Source: an uncultured Clostridium sp. (lineage in GTDB: Bacteria > Cyanobacteriota > Vampirovibrionia > Gastranaerophilales > Gastranaerophilaceae). From it: a stretch of 50,900 nucleotides of DNA. Below the pieces are notes generated by a model. That model saw nothing but the letters and a program-made list of their open reading frames with translations. It was not told where the DNA came from and ran no database searches. Below, in pieces: positions 7,125 to 15,048 of this stretch. How positions within the stretch are numbered: position 1 is the stretch's first letter; every line of letters starts with the position of its first letter. The stretch spans positions 1 through 50,900 of the forward strand of contig CAJMDF010000011.1 in the NCBI GenBank assembly GCA_905212085.1, read 5' to 3'. A program made the translations under genes and the position numbers.

Positions 7125-8318
7125 ATGTCACTATTAGGAAAATATACAGATAATTTTTTAGAAGATGAAACACTTGATGAACAATCAAGTTATGCAACAC
7201 CTGCAGTCTTAAAAGAGGATGAAGACATAAGCTTAAAAAAATCAATTTTGATTTCAGCAATTCTTCACCCGACTGCAATTGGGGTATGGGCATTAGTATT
7301 GTTAATTCTCTCATTTATGGGAATTACGTTTAAAATCTTTGAAAAACCAAAACCTAAAGTTAATGATATCGAATTCGTACTTGTAGATAAAGAAGAAACT
7401 CCTATAAATAAAAAAACACCATATCGTGCAGATATAAATTCACGAGCTGGCGGGCATCATGATCCTACAAGAAAAGTATCAATGCCATCACCCGCACCCG
7501 GAGCACCACAACAAGCGGTAAAATCCGCTCCAGCAAAAGCTGCTCCTAAAAAACAAGCAGCACCTCAAAACCCTTTACAAAAAATTGTAAAACAGGTAAC
7601 ACAACAGGTACAACAAGCTCCGGCACCCAAAAAGGCAACTAGTCAACCTGCCCCGGGGCCTAAAGCTCCTCAAGCAGCCAGACCTGCACCTCCAACTGCA
7701 CGACCATCATTAAAACCTCCTACGACTCCAAGACCAACTGCAAAGCCATCATCAGCATTTACAGTTCCGGTTCCTAAAGGAGGAACTGGTAGTGGAAGAT
7801 ATTCTACAGGTCCGATAAGCGGTTCCGGCACATCAGCTAAAGGCGGCGGTGGTGGAGGAAGCACTTCATCTGGCAGCGGAAGATATGCACCTGCCCCATC
7901 ATTAGCACCAACAGGAGGTTCAGGCAGCAAACTTGCTAAAGGCGGTGGCGGCGGTACTGGCGGATACGGGAACCCAGGTCCCGGGAATCCAAACGGCAGA
8001 CCAGGAATTGATGCAATCAGAGAACCTGATTTCGGCCCATATATGAGAGAGTTACAAAGACGTATTAAAATGAACTGGGATCCGCCAAAAGGTAATGAAA
8101 GTAAACGTGTTGTACTACTCTTTAAAATTGCAAAAGACGGAAGATTACTATCTTGCAGCGTATTCAAATCTTCAGGACTTCCGGGAGCAGATAAGGCAGC
8201 AATAAATGCAGTACAGGCAACAGCACCTTTCAGACCGCTTCCTGCAGAATTCAAAGGACAAAGTATTGATATCCAATTCACATTTGACTACAACGTATTT
8301 GGAGCATCAGGATACTAA
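7125..8318 (+). CDS. tonB: TonB-family energy-transducing protein
   Basis: A 397-residue protein. A cytoplasmic N terminus of about 38 residues precedes one transmembrane helix (about 40-68). A long Pro/Ala/Lys and then Gly/Ser-rich linker (about 115-295) spans the periplasm. The C-terminal domain (about 300-397) contains YMRELQRRIKMNWDPPKG, VVLLFKIAKDGRLLSC and FRPLPAEFKGQ, the TonB/TolA-like fold. By family it couples the proton motive force, harnessed by ExbB/ExbD, to outer-membrane transport. The linker is longer than in most TonB proteins. It is followed by exbB and two exbD genes. No TonB-dependent receptor is in the window. The Shine-Dalgarno is weak. Confidence 0.9.
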   Translation: MSLLGKYTDNFLEDETLDEQSSYATPAVLKEDEDISLKKSILISAILHPTAIGVWALVLLILSFMGITFKIFEKPKPKVNDIEFVLVDKEETPINKKTPYRADINSRAGGHHDPTRKVSMPSPAPGAPQQAVKSAPAKAAPKKQAAPQNPLQKIVKQVTQQVQQAPAPKKATSQPAPGPKAPQAARPAPPTARPSLKPPTTPRPTAKPSSAFTVPVPKGGTGSGRYSTGPISGSGTSAKGGGGGGSTSSGSGRYAPAPSLAPTGGSGSKLAKGGGGGTGGYGNPGPGNPNGRPGIDAIREPDFGPYMRELQRRIKMNWDPPKGNESKRVVLLFKIAKDGRLLSCSVFKSSGLPGADKAAINAVQATAPFRPLPAEFKGQSIDIQFTFDYNVFGASGY

Positions 8319-8373
8319 TAAATTATTACAAAATAAAACGTAAATAACATTATGAAAAAAAGAGGATAAAATT

Positions 8374-9021
8374 ATGGAACTATTATGGAAATCAATTCAA
8401 ATGGATTGGCCGGTATTATTACCAATTTTGGTATGTTCAATATTGGTAGTAGGTGTTGTTATTAACAGATTTTCTTACTACAAGAAAAACAAAAGAGATG
8501 TTGTATTATTCATCCCAAGATTACAAAAAGAACTTGTAAAAAACAATCTTGAAGGTGCTCAAAATCTTGCAATTCAATGTGGTGGTGTAATCGGAGAAGT
8601 AACAGAAGAAGCTGTAAGAATTTTTTCTGAACAAAAAAACGGATTTTCAAGATCTTTTGATATCGCAGCATCATTAGCAGCAAGGAAACTTGAAAGTCAT
8701 TTAACGATCTTAGGAACAATCGGTGGTGTAGCTCCATTTTTAGGTTTGTTTGGTACTGTTGTAAGAATTCTGTTCACATTCCAAGATTTAGCAGCTCAAG
8801 GTAACCAATCAGCAGCAGTTGCATCTGGTATTGCATCAGCATTGATTGCTACAGCATTCGGTCTTGGTGTTGCGATTGTTGCAGTTATCTTCTATAACTC
8901 TTTCCAATCAATCGTAAAAAGATATGAAGACGACTTCCAATTAATTAAATTATTATTCTTAAGTTTTGTAGATTCAAATGACGAATCAACAACTCCAAGC
9001 AGCGCAAACATTTCATTATAA
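8374..9021 (+). CDS. exbB: ExbB/TolQ-family proton channel subunit
   Basis: A 215-residue MotA/TolQ/ExbB protein with three membrane segments: about residues 13-31, then GTIGGVAPFLGLFGTVVRIL near 112-131, and ASALIATAFGLGVAIVAVIF near 153-172. The second carries the GLFGTV signature. With ExbD it forms the inner-membrane proton-driven motor for the TonB protein encoded just upstream. GAGGA lies 7 nt before the ATG. A small hairpin follows before the first exbD gene. Confidence 0.94.
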   Translation: MELLWKSIQMDWPVLLPILVCSILVVGVVINRFSYYKKNKRDVVLFIPRLQKELVKNNLEGAQNLAIQCGGVIGEVTEEAVRIFSEQKNGFSRSFDIAASLAARKLESHLTILGTIGGVAPFLGLFGTVVRILFTFQDLAAQGNQSAAVASGIASALIATAFGLGVAIVAVIFYNSFQSIVKRYEDDFQLIKLLFLSFVDSNDESTTPSSANISL

Positions 9022-9036
9022 AAAGAAAGGAGATTG

Positions 9037-9054
9037 CGGTAAAACAACTTACCG
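9037..9054 (+). other. Small intercistronic hairpin between exbB and exbD
   Basis: CGGTAA (9037-9042), loop AACAAC, TTACCG (9049-9054). It has no T-run, so it is more likely an mRNA processing or stability element than a terminator, and could adjust exbB:exbD stoichiometry. Confidence 0.4.
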
Positions 9055-9069
9055 TAAGCTACGATAAAA

Positions 9070-9525
9070 ATGGGAATGAAAACCAACAAAGGGAAAGAAG
9101 CCCTATTTACAGAGATAAATATAACTCCGTTGACAGATATTTTCTTAGTTCTGTTAATCATTATGATGGTTGTCGCACCGACTTTTCAATCAAATGACAG
9201 CTCTATTACCGTTCCGGAAATAAACAGCGGAATTTCTATTGAACAGAAAAACGCAACAGTTTCCGTAACAAAAGAAGGGAAAATGTATTTGAACGGAACA
9301 CCTGTAACTGAAGATAATTTAACAAATGAATTAATTACACTAAAAGCTCAACTTGAAAAACCTGAACTTGTCGTAAAAGCAGATGAAAGAGTGAAAAGTG
9401 CAAAAATTATGGAAATTATGAATTCTGCTCAAGATGCAGAATATAAAAAACTAATCGTTGCAGGAGAACCTCTAAGTAAAAAAGAACAAAAAGATTTAGA
9501 AGAAAATTCAACCAAACGCAGGTAA
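9070..9525 (+). CDS. exbD: ExbD/TolR-family protein, copy 1
   Basis: A 151-residue biopolymer-transport protein. It has a short N terminus, then FTEINITPLTDIFLVLLIIM, the ExbD membrane segment with its conserved Asp (of LTDIFLVLL), then a periplasmic domain (about 45-140) ending in a charged Lys/Glu tail. The Asp is the proton-carrying residue in the family. A second, shorter ExbD follows 5 nt downstream; the two share the membrane segment almost exactly but differ in the periplasmic part. The ribosome-binding site for the first ATG is poor, and an ATG two codons later is possible. Confidence 0.92.
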   Translation: MGMKTNKGKEALFTEINITPLTDIFLVLLIIMMVVAPTFQSNDSSITVPEINSGISIEQKNATVSVTKEGKMYLNGTPVTEDNLTNELITLKAQLEKPELVVKADERVKSAKIMEIMNSAQDAEYKKLIVAGEPLSKKEQKDLEENSTKRR

Positions 9526-9530
9526 ATAAA

Positions 9531-9920
9531 ATGAGCAGAAATCGTGATACATTCAATGAAATAAACATAACACCTTTGACAGATATCTTTTTAGTTCTGT
9601 TAATCATTATGATGGTAATAGCTCCAATGCTTGATCAGCAGGGACTTAATTTAACTGTTCCTGAAAATGTTGCTCAAGAACAACAACAAAAAGAAACCAA
9701 AATTATGACAATAATGGTTGATGCAGGAGATAAATTCTATTTAGACGGCTCAGAAATTCCCGCTGATAAATTAGAAAGCACAATAAAATCGCAAGCTTCA
9801 AATTATCCTGACGGATTAATGATTAGAACCGACGCGGATTCTTCTCACGGAGCAATGGTAAAAGTAATGGATTGTGCTAGAAATTCCGGGATTACCGCAA
9901 TTTCTGTTGATCAAATCTAA
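9531..9920 (+). CDS. exbD: ExbD/TolR-family protein, copy 2
   Basis: A 129-residue ExbD with the membrane segment FNEINITPLTDIFLVLLIIM, identical over 18 of 20 positions to copy 1, and a periplasmic domain ending in GITAISVDQI. Two ExbD proteins beside one ExbB suggest a heteromeric motor or two alternative TonB complexes; this is known in some Gram-negatives. Its stop overlaps the stop of the small convergent gene. Confidence 0.92.
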   Translation: MSRNRDTFNEINITPLTDIFLVLLIIMMVIAPMLDQQGLNLTVPENVAQEQQQKETKIMTIMVDAGDKFYLDGSEIPADKLESTIKSQASNYPDGLMIRTDADSSHGAMVKVMDCARNSGITAISVDQI

Positions 9921-10102
9921 ACATTCCAAGAAGGATTTTCACCATCAGCTACTTCAAAGAATTTTTGCATTCTTTCAGCTACAGTTCTGTTATCATCATC
10001 TTTGTGAGGGAAAATACTGTTAGGTTTAGTCATATCAACTTTAGCCATTGAATCTAACTTATTTACCTTTTCTTTAATAGTTTCAAAATTTATTATTTTC
10101 AT
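9917..10102 (-). CDS. Small charged protein of unknown function
   Basis: A 61-residue protein beginning MKIINFETIKEKVNKLDSMA, rich in Lys, Asp and Glu, with no membrane segment. A GAGAGAG Shine-Dalgarno lies 6 nt upstream of the ATG, and this site lies inside one arm of a 15-bp inverted repeat (10107-10150). The 3' end overlaps exbD copy 2 by 4 bp, convergent. The ribosome-binding site and codon use support it as real. I recognise no family. Confidence 0.6.
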   Translation of the reverse strand: MKIINFETIKEKVNKLDSMAKVDMTKPNSIFPHKDDDNRTVAERMQKFFEVADGENPSWNV

Positions 10103-10106
10103 ATAA

Positions 10107-10150
10107 AATCTCTCTCTTGAATATATAAAAAATTTTTCAAAAGAGAGATT
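10107..10150 (-). promoter_or_regulatory. Long hairpin covering the ribosome-binding site of the small gene
   Basis: Arms 10107-10121 and 10136-10150 pair at 14 of 15 positions around a 14-nt AT loop. In the minus-strand RNA the 3' arm contains the GAGAGAG Shine-Dalgarno of the gene starting at 10102, and the hairpin begins right after the stop of the upstream gene. It could mask translation initiation or act as a weak terminator (only four U follow). Confidence 0.5.
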
Positions 10151-10156
10151 TCAAAA

Positions 10157-10711
10157 TTAGCGATTTTTTTTACAATTCTTTAAATCTACATCTGCATATC
10201 TAAAATCTTGTTCTACTGTATAATTTTTAGTAGGAATTTTATATCTATGTTTTTTGCGAATAGTATTTAAATGACTTAAAAAACTCAGACTTGCATTCCT
10301 ATCCTTATAAGGGATTTGCTGTTCTTGTTCAAAAGAGCGAATAATAGAACCTTTTGGGTAAAGATTTTCTTCTGCAGTCATCTTATAAAAGCCATTATTT
10401 GAACTTGCACCTCTCCCGTTTTTATCTGAAGTTTTTATTTTTACTAATCTTGAACCATCCTTTTTATAATCTATTGATATAATCCCAAAACGATATTCTT
10501 CTATAACTTTTTTAGGTTGATATATACCCTTGATCTTCTGCAATATTGTTTTTATACAATCATTTTGCGGTCTTTGCCTTACAATCTCAATAGTATTAGG
10601 CTTACTCAACTTAGTAATACGAACATTAGTACCTGTTTTTAAAGTTGTATTAATAGTTGTTCCAACAGGTGATGCATCAATTCTTGAAATTAATTTACTT
10701 ACAATTGCCAT
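10157..10711 (-). CDS. Unknown basic protein
   Basis: A 184-residue protein starting MAIVSKLISRIDASPVGTTI. It is rich in Lys/Arg and Thr, contains KDGSRLVKIKTSDKNGRGA and NNGFYKMTAEENLYPKGSI, and ends in DLKNCKKNR. It has no signal peptide or membrane helix. The start at 10711 is chosen over an upstream in-frame ATG because AAAGGA lies 8 nt before it. ftsH is divergent. I recognise no domain. Confidence 0.6.
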   Translation of the reverse strand: MAIVSKLISRIDASPVGTTINTTLKTGTNVRITKLSKPNTIEIVRQRPQNDCIKTILQKIKGIYQPKKVIEEYRFGIISIDYKKDGSRLVKIKTSDKNGRGASSNNGFYKMTAEENLYPKGSIIRSFEQEQQIPYKDRNASLSFLSHLNTIRKKHRYKIPTKNYTVEQDFRYADVDLKNCKKNR

Positions 10712-10815
10712 AAAAAATATTCCTTTACTATTTATGTATAGAGATAAAACTAAAACAAAATATTTTTTGCGCATATGTTAACCTGTAATATATAGAATTT
10801 TTTCAATTTTTAAGT

Positions 10816-10821
10816 TATAAT
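10816..10821 (+). promoter_or_regulatory. -10 box of ftsH
   Basis: A perfect TATAAT 36 nt upstream of the ftsH start; the -35 region is AT-rich and without a clear box. Confidence 0.4.
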
Positions 10822-10856
10822 AAACTTACGTTTTAAAGAAAGTGAGAGGTTATCTT

Positions 10857-12764
10857 ATGAATAAAAGTCAAACTACTGGAATGTATATTGTTCTGGCAAT
10901 TGTAATAATACTTTTTGCATCTTCTGTATTCTTATCAGAACCTGCAGTTAAAATTCAAGAAATTTCATATTCAAACTTTATTGAAAAATTGAATAATAAT
11001 GAATTTCAAACCGTAGAAAAAGCAGACGACTTTTTGATTGCAACTCCGAAAATTCAACCGAAAGCACAAGAAGAAAAAACAGTAAAAACACTAGCACCAA
11101 GTGCTGAAAATCCTTTTGGAACAATAGAAAAGAAACCTCAAACAATTAAATATAAAGTTTTAACTCCAACTTTTGATCCTGATTTAATGCGCAGATTAAG
11201 CGAATCAAAGGCTGATGTTAAAGTAACAAGAGCAACAGATTCTTCAAAAATGCTAGGGAATGCTCTAAGTTACCTGCTTCTTCCGATATTATTCTTTGTA
11301 TTTTTAGCTGTAATGGCAAAAAGTATTCAAGCAGGAGGCTCTCAAGCAATGTCTTTTGGAAAAAGCAAAGCTAAAATGCTTCTTGACAGCAAAGTTAAAA
11401 CAACTTTCAAAGATGTAGCAGGTATTGATGAAGAGAAAAAAGAACTTGAAGAAATTGTAGACTTCTTAAAAAACGGCGATAAATATATTAAATTAGGTGC
11501 AAGAATTCCTAAAGGCGTACTTCTTGTAGGCCCTCCCGGAACCGGTAAGACATTAATGGCAAAAGCTGTTGCAGGTGAAGCAGGCGTACCTTTCTTCTCA
11601 ATAAGCGGTTCAGACTTCGTTGAAATGTTCGTAGGTGTAGGTGCCAGCCGTGTAAGAGATTTGTTTGACCAAGCTAAAAAACATCAACCTTGTATTATAT
11701 TCATAGATGAAATTGATGCAGTAGGTCGCCAACGTGGAGCAGGAATGGGCGGAGGTCATGATGAACGTGAACAAACTCTTAACCAATTACTTGTAGAAAT
11801 GGACGGTTTTGACGAAAACACAAATATTATCGTTATCGCTGCGACTAACAGACCTGATATTTTAGATAACGCATTATTAAGACCGGGTAGATTTGACAGA
11901 CAAATTTACATCAATGCTCCAGATGTAAGAGGCAGAGAACAAATTCTAAAAGTTCACGCTAAAAACAAACAATTAGAACCTGAAGTTGATTTAAAAACAC
12001 TTGCAAAACGTACACCAGGCTTTACAGGTGCTGATTTACAAAACTTACTTAATGAAGCTGCATTACTCGCTGCAAGAAATAACAAAGACAAAATTTCAAT
12101 GAACGACATTGACAATTCTATTGATAGAGTAATCGCAGGTATTGAAAAGAAAAGTAAAGTAATGACTGATGAAGATAAAGAATTAACTTCATATCACGAA
12201 GTAGGTCACGCACTTTTAGCTAAATTACTAAAAGATGCCGATGAATTACACAAAGTATCAATAATCCCTAGAGGATACGCATTAGGTGTAACTTGGACAA
12301 AGCCTAAAGATGAAAAAGTTCATACAAATAAAGCAAAACTTCTTGCACAAATTACAGTATCGCTAGGCGGACGTGCTGCTGAAGAAATCGTCTACGGTAA
12401 AGACAGAGTAAGCACAGGTGCATCTCAAGATTTGATTAACGTAACTAATATCGCAAGAAAAATGGTAACTGCTTGGGGTATGTCAGATAAATTAGGCAAC
12501 ATGGCATATGGCAAAAACCAAGAAAACGTATTTATGGGTAGAGATTTCGGACATCAAAGAGATTACTCTGAACAAGTTGCTTTCGAAATTGATGAAGAAA
12601 TGAAAAATATCGTTGATTCTAAATATGAAGAAGCTAAAAGACTCTTGAATGAAAACAGAGATATGCTTGAAGCAATTTCAAAAGAACTTCTTGATAAAGA
12701 AACAATAGACGCAGATGAATTTCAACAGATAATGGACAAAGTACAAAGTGAAAGACAAAGTTAA
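10857..12764 (+). CDS. ftsH: ATP-dependent zinc metalloprotease FtsH
   Basis: A 635-residue membrane AAA+ protease. Two membrane helices (about 7-25 and 135-155) flank a periplasmic region that is slightly enlarged and Lys/Pro-rich. The AAA+ core has GPPGTGKT (near 225), IIFIDEIDAVGRQRGAG (Walker B and pore-distal region) and the second region of homology with RPGRFDRQI. The zinc site HEVGH is near 447. FtsH degrades misfolded membrane proteins and short-lived regulators. The start at 10857 is chosen because GAGAGG lies 8 nt upstream; a GTG at 10842 has none. Its 3' end overlaps the next gene by 17 bp. Confidence 0.97.
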   Translation: MNKSQTTGMYIVLAIVIILFASSVFLSEPAVKIQEISYSNFIEKLNNNEFQTVEKADDFLIATPKIQPKAQEEKTVKTLAPSAENPFGTIEKKPQTIKYKVLTPTFDPDLMRRLSESKADVKVTRATDSSKMLGNALSYLLLPILFFVFLAVMAKSIQAGGSQAMSFGKSKAKMLLDSKVKTTFKDVAGIDEEKKELEEIVDFLKNGDKYIKLGARIPKGVLLVGPPGTGKTLMAKAVAGEAGVPFFSISGSDFVEMFVGVGASRVRDLFDQAKKHQPCIIFIDEIDAVGRQRGAGMGGGHDEREQTLNQLLVEMDGFDENTNIIVIAATNRPDILDNALLRPGRFDRQIYINAPDVRGREQILKVHAKNKQLEPEVDLKTLAKRTPGFTGADLQNLLNEAALLAARNNKDKISMNDIDNSIDRVIAGIEKKSKVMTDEDKELTSYHEVGHALLAKLLKDADELHKVSIIPRGYALGVTWTKPKDEKVHTNKAKLLAQITVSLGGRAAEEIVYGKDRVSTGASQDLINVTNIARKMVTAWGMSDKLGNMAYGKNQENVFMGRDFGHQRDYSEQVAFEIDEEMKNIVDSKYEEAKRLLNENRDMLEAISKELLDKETIDADEFQQIMDKVQSERQS

Positions 12765-13422
12765 ATATATTCTTGAATTGCCAATACTAGAGGCAGAAAA
12801 ACAAATAAATAAAGACTGTGATATTTTAGGTCTTAAATTTACGGAAGATATAGACAAAGGAATAGAAGCTTTTAAAAAGCTTCTTCCTTATATTGACAAA
12901 CCTCTTATGTTAGTCGGCTCAGGAGACGATAAAATAGATATCCAACTTTTGCCTGAATTAATGAGCCTCTTAGATAAGGAATGCATTATCGGGATTGCAA
13001 ATGAAAAAAATTATAAACAAATAGTACCTGACGTAATCAAAGGAAACCATATTCTCATTATACGGACTCCAATTGACATAAATCTGGCAAAAGAAATGAA
13101 TATACTAACATCAGATATGGGATTACCTCTTGATAAAATCCTTATTGATACAGATATCGGAGGATTAGGCTACGGTTTCGAATACGGATACAGCATAATG
13201 GAAAAAATTAAACTCGAAGGCAAATCAGGGGATAAATATTTAAATATGCCAATTATATCTTTTGCAACCGTAGAAACGGCTAAAACAAAAGAGGCAAAAA
13301 ATAAAGACCTTGCACTATATCTTGAAATTACATCAGCCACAGCAGTAAAAGCTGCAGGAGCAGACTATATAGTTTTGACAAATCCTCAAAGCTATAAAAC
13401 ATTAAAGGAGCTTGAAAGATGA
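12748..13422 (+). CDS. Corrinoid Fe-S protein small (delta) subunit-like protein, shortened
   Basis: A 224-residue protein with the (beta/alpha) barrel pattern of the AcsD/CdhD family. Segments PLMLVGSGDDKID, KGNHILIIRTPIDI, PLDKILIDTDIGGLGYGFEY and AVKAAGADYIVLTNPQ match strands and loops of the small subunit of the corrinoid iron-sulfur protein. That family is usually about 310 residues, so the N terminus is trimmed. The start is a GTG inside ftsH with no good ribosome-binding site, so translation is probably coupled to ftsH. It overlaps the large subunit-like gene by ATGA. The known partner carries methyl-cobamide; no CO dehydrogenase or acetyl-CoA synthase gene is present here. Confidence 0.75.
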   Translation: MKDKVKYILELPILEAEKQINKDCDILGLKFTEDIDKGIEAFKKLLPYIDKPLMLVGSGDDKIDIQLLPELMSLLDKECIIGIANEKNYKQIVPDVIKGNHILIIRTPIDINLAKEMNILTSDMGLPLDKILIDTDIGGLGYGFEYGYSIMEKIKLEGKSGDKYLNMPIISFATVETAKTKEAKNKDLALYLEITSATAVKAAGADYIVLTNPQSYKTLKELER

Positions 13423-14540
13423 CAGAACTCTCAGGATTACAAATATTCAAATATCTGCCTGCCGCAAAAAAAGCTGAACACACAAACTGCAAAGAATGCG
13501 GCTGTCCGACTTGCATGGCTTTTGCCCTGAAACTTGCAAAACACAATATCGAAATACAAAAATGTAAATATCTCCCCGATACCCTAAAAGAAATTTATGA
13601 ACAAAATTCGAAACAACCACAAAAAACTGTTGAAATAAACGGTGTAAAAATAGGAGGAGAAAACGTCTTATACAGACATGAAAAAACTTTCATAAACAAA
13701 ACTGCAATCGGGGTTATAATTGATCTTGCAAAACCTGACTGGCAAAATAAATATAATCAAGTCAAAGAATTTGAAATTACAAGAGTAAATGAACAATTAA
13801 AAGTTGATTTAATTATCACAAAAAACGGTTCATTAACTGATTGTATTACATATGAAGAATTTCAAAAACTTCCGATAAAAGAAATCATTGATGAAGACTT
13901 TACAAAAACATCAAATGAATTAATTAATATAAGAAAAAAAGCAGTTCTTGAAAAAGATGAAAATTTTTCAGATCCTGTCAGCGTATATTTCAAACACACA
14001 GAGGATTTAAATCTGCTTTGCGCTAAAGCATCATACTATATTTGCAAATATGCAAATATGCTGATTTTTGAAGACTTTGACAAAGAACTGTTAACTTCAC
14101 TAATGATGCTCCGACAAAATATTTTTACAGACCCCCAAAAACCATTACAAGTTGAATCAAAAATATATGAATTTAACAACCCTGATGAAAATTCATTGAT
14201 ATTTATGACAACAAACTTTGCACTTACATTTTTTGCTGTAGCAAACGAACTTGAAAGTCTGCCTGTTCCATCTTATCTAATCGTTACACCTGCAGAGGGA
14301 ATGAGTGTTTTGACAGCTTGGTCAGCAGAAAAATTTACAGCCAAAATGGTTGCAAAAACTCTGAAAAAATTTGATTTTGCAAACAAAGTTAAAAATCGCA
14401 AAATAATAATCCCTGGTCTGCTTGCCCATATGAAAGATGAACTGCAAGAAGAAATCAAAGATTTTGAAATCGTTGTAGGAACAGTCGAAGCCTTTGCAAT
14501 CGGCGATTTCGTAAAAAATTTAAAGATTAATCAGGAGTAA
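13419..14540 (+). CDS. Corrinoid Fe-S protein large (gamma) subunit-like protein
   Basis: A 373-residue protein. The N terminus carries C24-x2-C27-x4-C32-x16-C49, the 4Fe-4S module of AcsC/CdhE. The middle (about 75-250) resembles the family's barrel but is divergent. The C terminus, with TPAEGMSVLTAWSAEKFTA, then KNRKIIIPGLLAHM and a final IVVGTVEAFAIGDFV, matches the corrinoid-binding domain. The family is usually about 440 residues, so this is a compact version. The biochemical role known for the family is methyl transfer between methyl-tetrahydrofolate and acetyl-CoA synthase; in organisms lacking that enzyme a link to methionine synthesis has been proposed. The 3' end overlaps a convergent XRE gene by 14 bp. 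Confidence 0.82.
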   Translation: MTELSGLQIFKYLPAAKKAEHTNCKECGCPTCMAFALKLAKHNIEIQKCKYLPDTLKEIYEQNSKQPQKTVEINGVKIGGENVLYRHEKTFINKTAIGVIIDLAKPDWQNKYNQVKEFEITRVNEQLKVDLIITKNGSLTDCITYEEFQKLPIKEIIDEDFTKTSNELINIRKKAVLEKDENFSDPVSVYFKHTEDLNLLCAKASYYICKYANMLIFEDFDKELLTSLMMLRQNIFTDPQKPLQVESKIYEFNNPDENSLIFMTTNFALTFFAVANELESLPVPSYLIVTPAEGMSVLTAWSAEKFTAKMVAKTLKKFDFANKVKNRKIIIPGLLAHMKDELQEEIKDFEIVVGTVEAFAIGDFVKNLKINQE

Positions 14541-14730
14541 ATTCTAATAAATCAGAAACTTTGCAGTTGAAATATTTACACAACAAATCAAGTGTCTTGG
14601 CATCATAAGCACTGGTTTTATTATTTCTCCACCTTGATATTGTATTTCTGCCAATTCCTGTTTGTATAGCAATATCCTTTGCCGTAACTCTATTTTGCCA
14701 AATTAAATCATCTAATTTACAAGTAATCAT
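14527..14730 (-). CDS. Small XRE/Cro-type regulator
   Basis: A 67-residue protein that is almost only an HTH domain: VTAKDIAIQTGIGRNTISRW is the helix-turn-helix, followed by KTLDLLCKYFNCKVSDLLEF, typical of YozG-like regulators. It has no Shine-Dalgarno; TATAAT lies 6 nt before the ATG, so it is probably leaderless. A perfect 22-bp palindrome lies 58 bp upstream, between this gene and the divergent small gene at 14833. Confidence 0.88.
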   Translation of the reverse strand: MITCKLDDLIWQNRVTAKDIAIQTGIGRNTISRWRNNKTSAYDAKTLDLLCKYFNCKVSDLLEFTPD

Positions 14731-14736
14731 AATAAA

Positions 14737-14742
14737 ATTATA
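14737..14742 (-). promoter_or_regulatory. -10 box for leaderless XRE mRNA
   Basis: A perfect TATAAT on the minus strand, 6 nt before the ATG at 14730. A weak -35 (TGTCAA) lies 17 bp further upstream. Confidence 0.5.
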
Positions 14743-14787
14743 AATTTATTTTAATCATCTTGACAGTTTGCACCTTACATAATATTT

Positions 14788-14809
14788 TATGCACTATATA
14801 TAGTGCATA
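14788..14809. promoter_or_regulatory. Perfect 22-bp palindrome, candidate operator
   Basis: TATGCACTATA immediately followed by its reverse complement TATAGTGCATA. It lies in the interval between the divergent XRE gene (14730) and the small gene (14833). The even symmetry and position fit a dimeric XRE binding site; binding is inferred. Confidence 0.6.
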
Positions 14810-14832
14810 TATTAAAGAAGGTTTATGGTTTT

Positions 14833-15015
14833 ATGATTCATTGGATTTTAGATTTTGCTGAGGAGTTTGACAGGTGTTTATTTTTTAAGGTTAAAAAGAT
14901 TTTTTTATACAATGTATTAGCACAACTTGAAAATACCGTACCTGATAATACAATCTACCAACTTAAAAATTGGCAATATGATTTAGCAGACATTATAGAA
15001 CTTTATTATCCATAG
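14833..15015 (+). CDS. Small protein of unknown function next to XRE gene
   Basis: A 60-residue protein starting MIHWILDFAEEFDRC, with a Lys/Phe-rich centre and an acidic end (DLADIIELYYP). The start at 14833 is preferred because AAGAAGG lies 11 nt upstream; a GTG at 14803 lies inside the palindrome and has no ribosome-binding site. Its upstream region holds the 22-bp palindrome, so it may be controlled by the divergent XRE protein. I recognise no family. Confidence 0.45.
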   Translation: MIHWILDFAEEFDRCLFFKVKKIFLYNVLAQLENTVPDNTIYQLKNWQYDLADIIELYYP

Positions 15016-15048
15016 CAAAAATTTTCATGTTCATACGTTATTCGTGAT

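Noticed and set aside
7670..8281. 203-codon open frame on the minus strand inside tonB
   Set aside because: It is antisense to the Pro/Gly-rich linker of TonB; the repetitive composition keeps all frames open. It has no ribosome-binding site and mirrors the linker codons.
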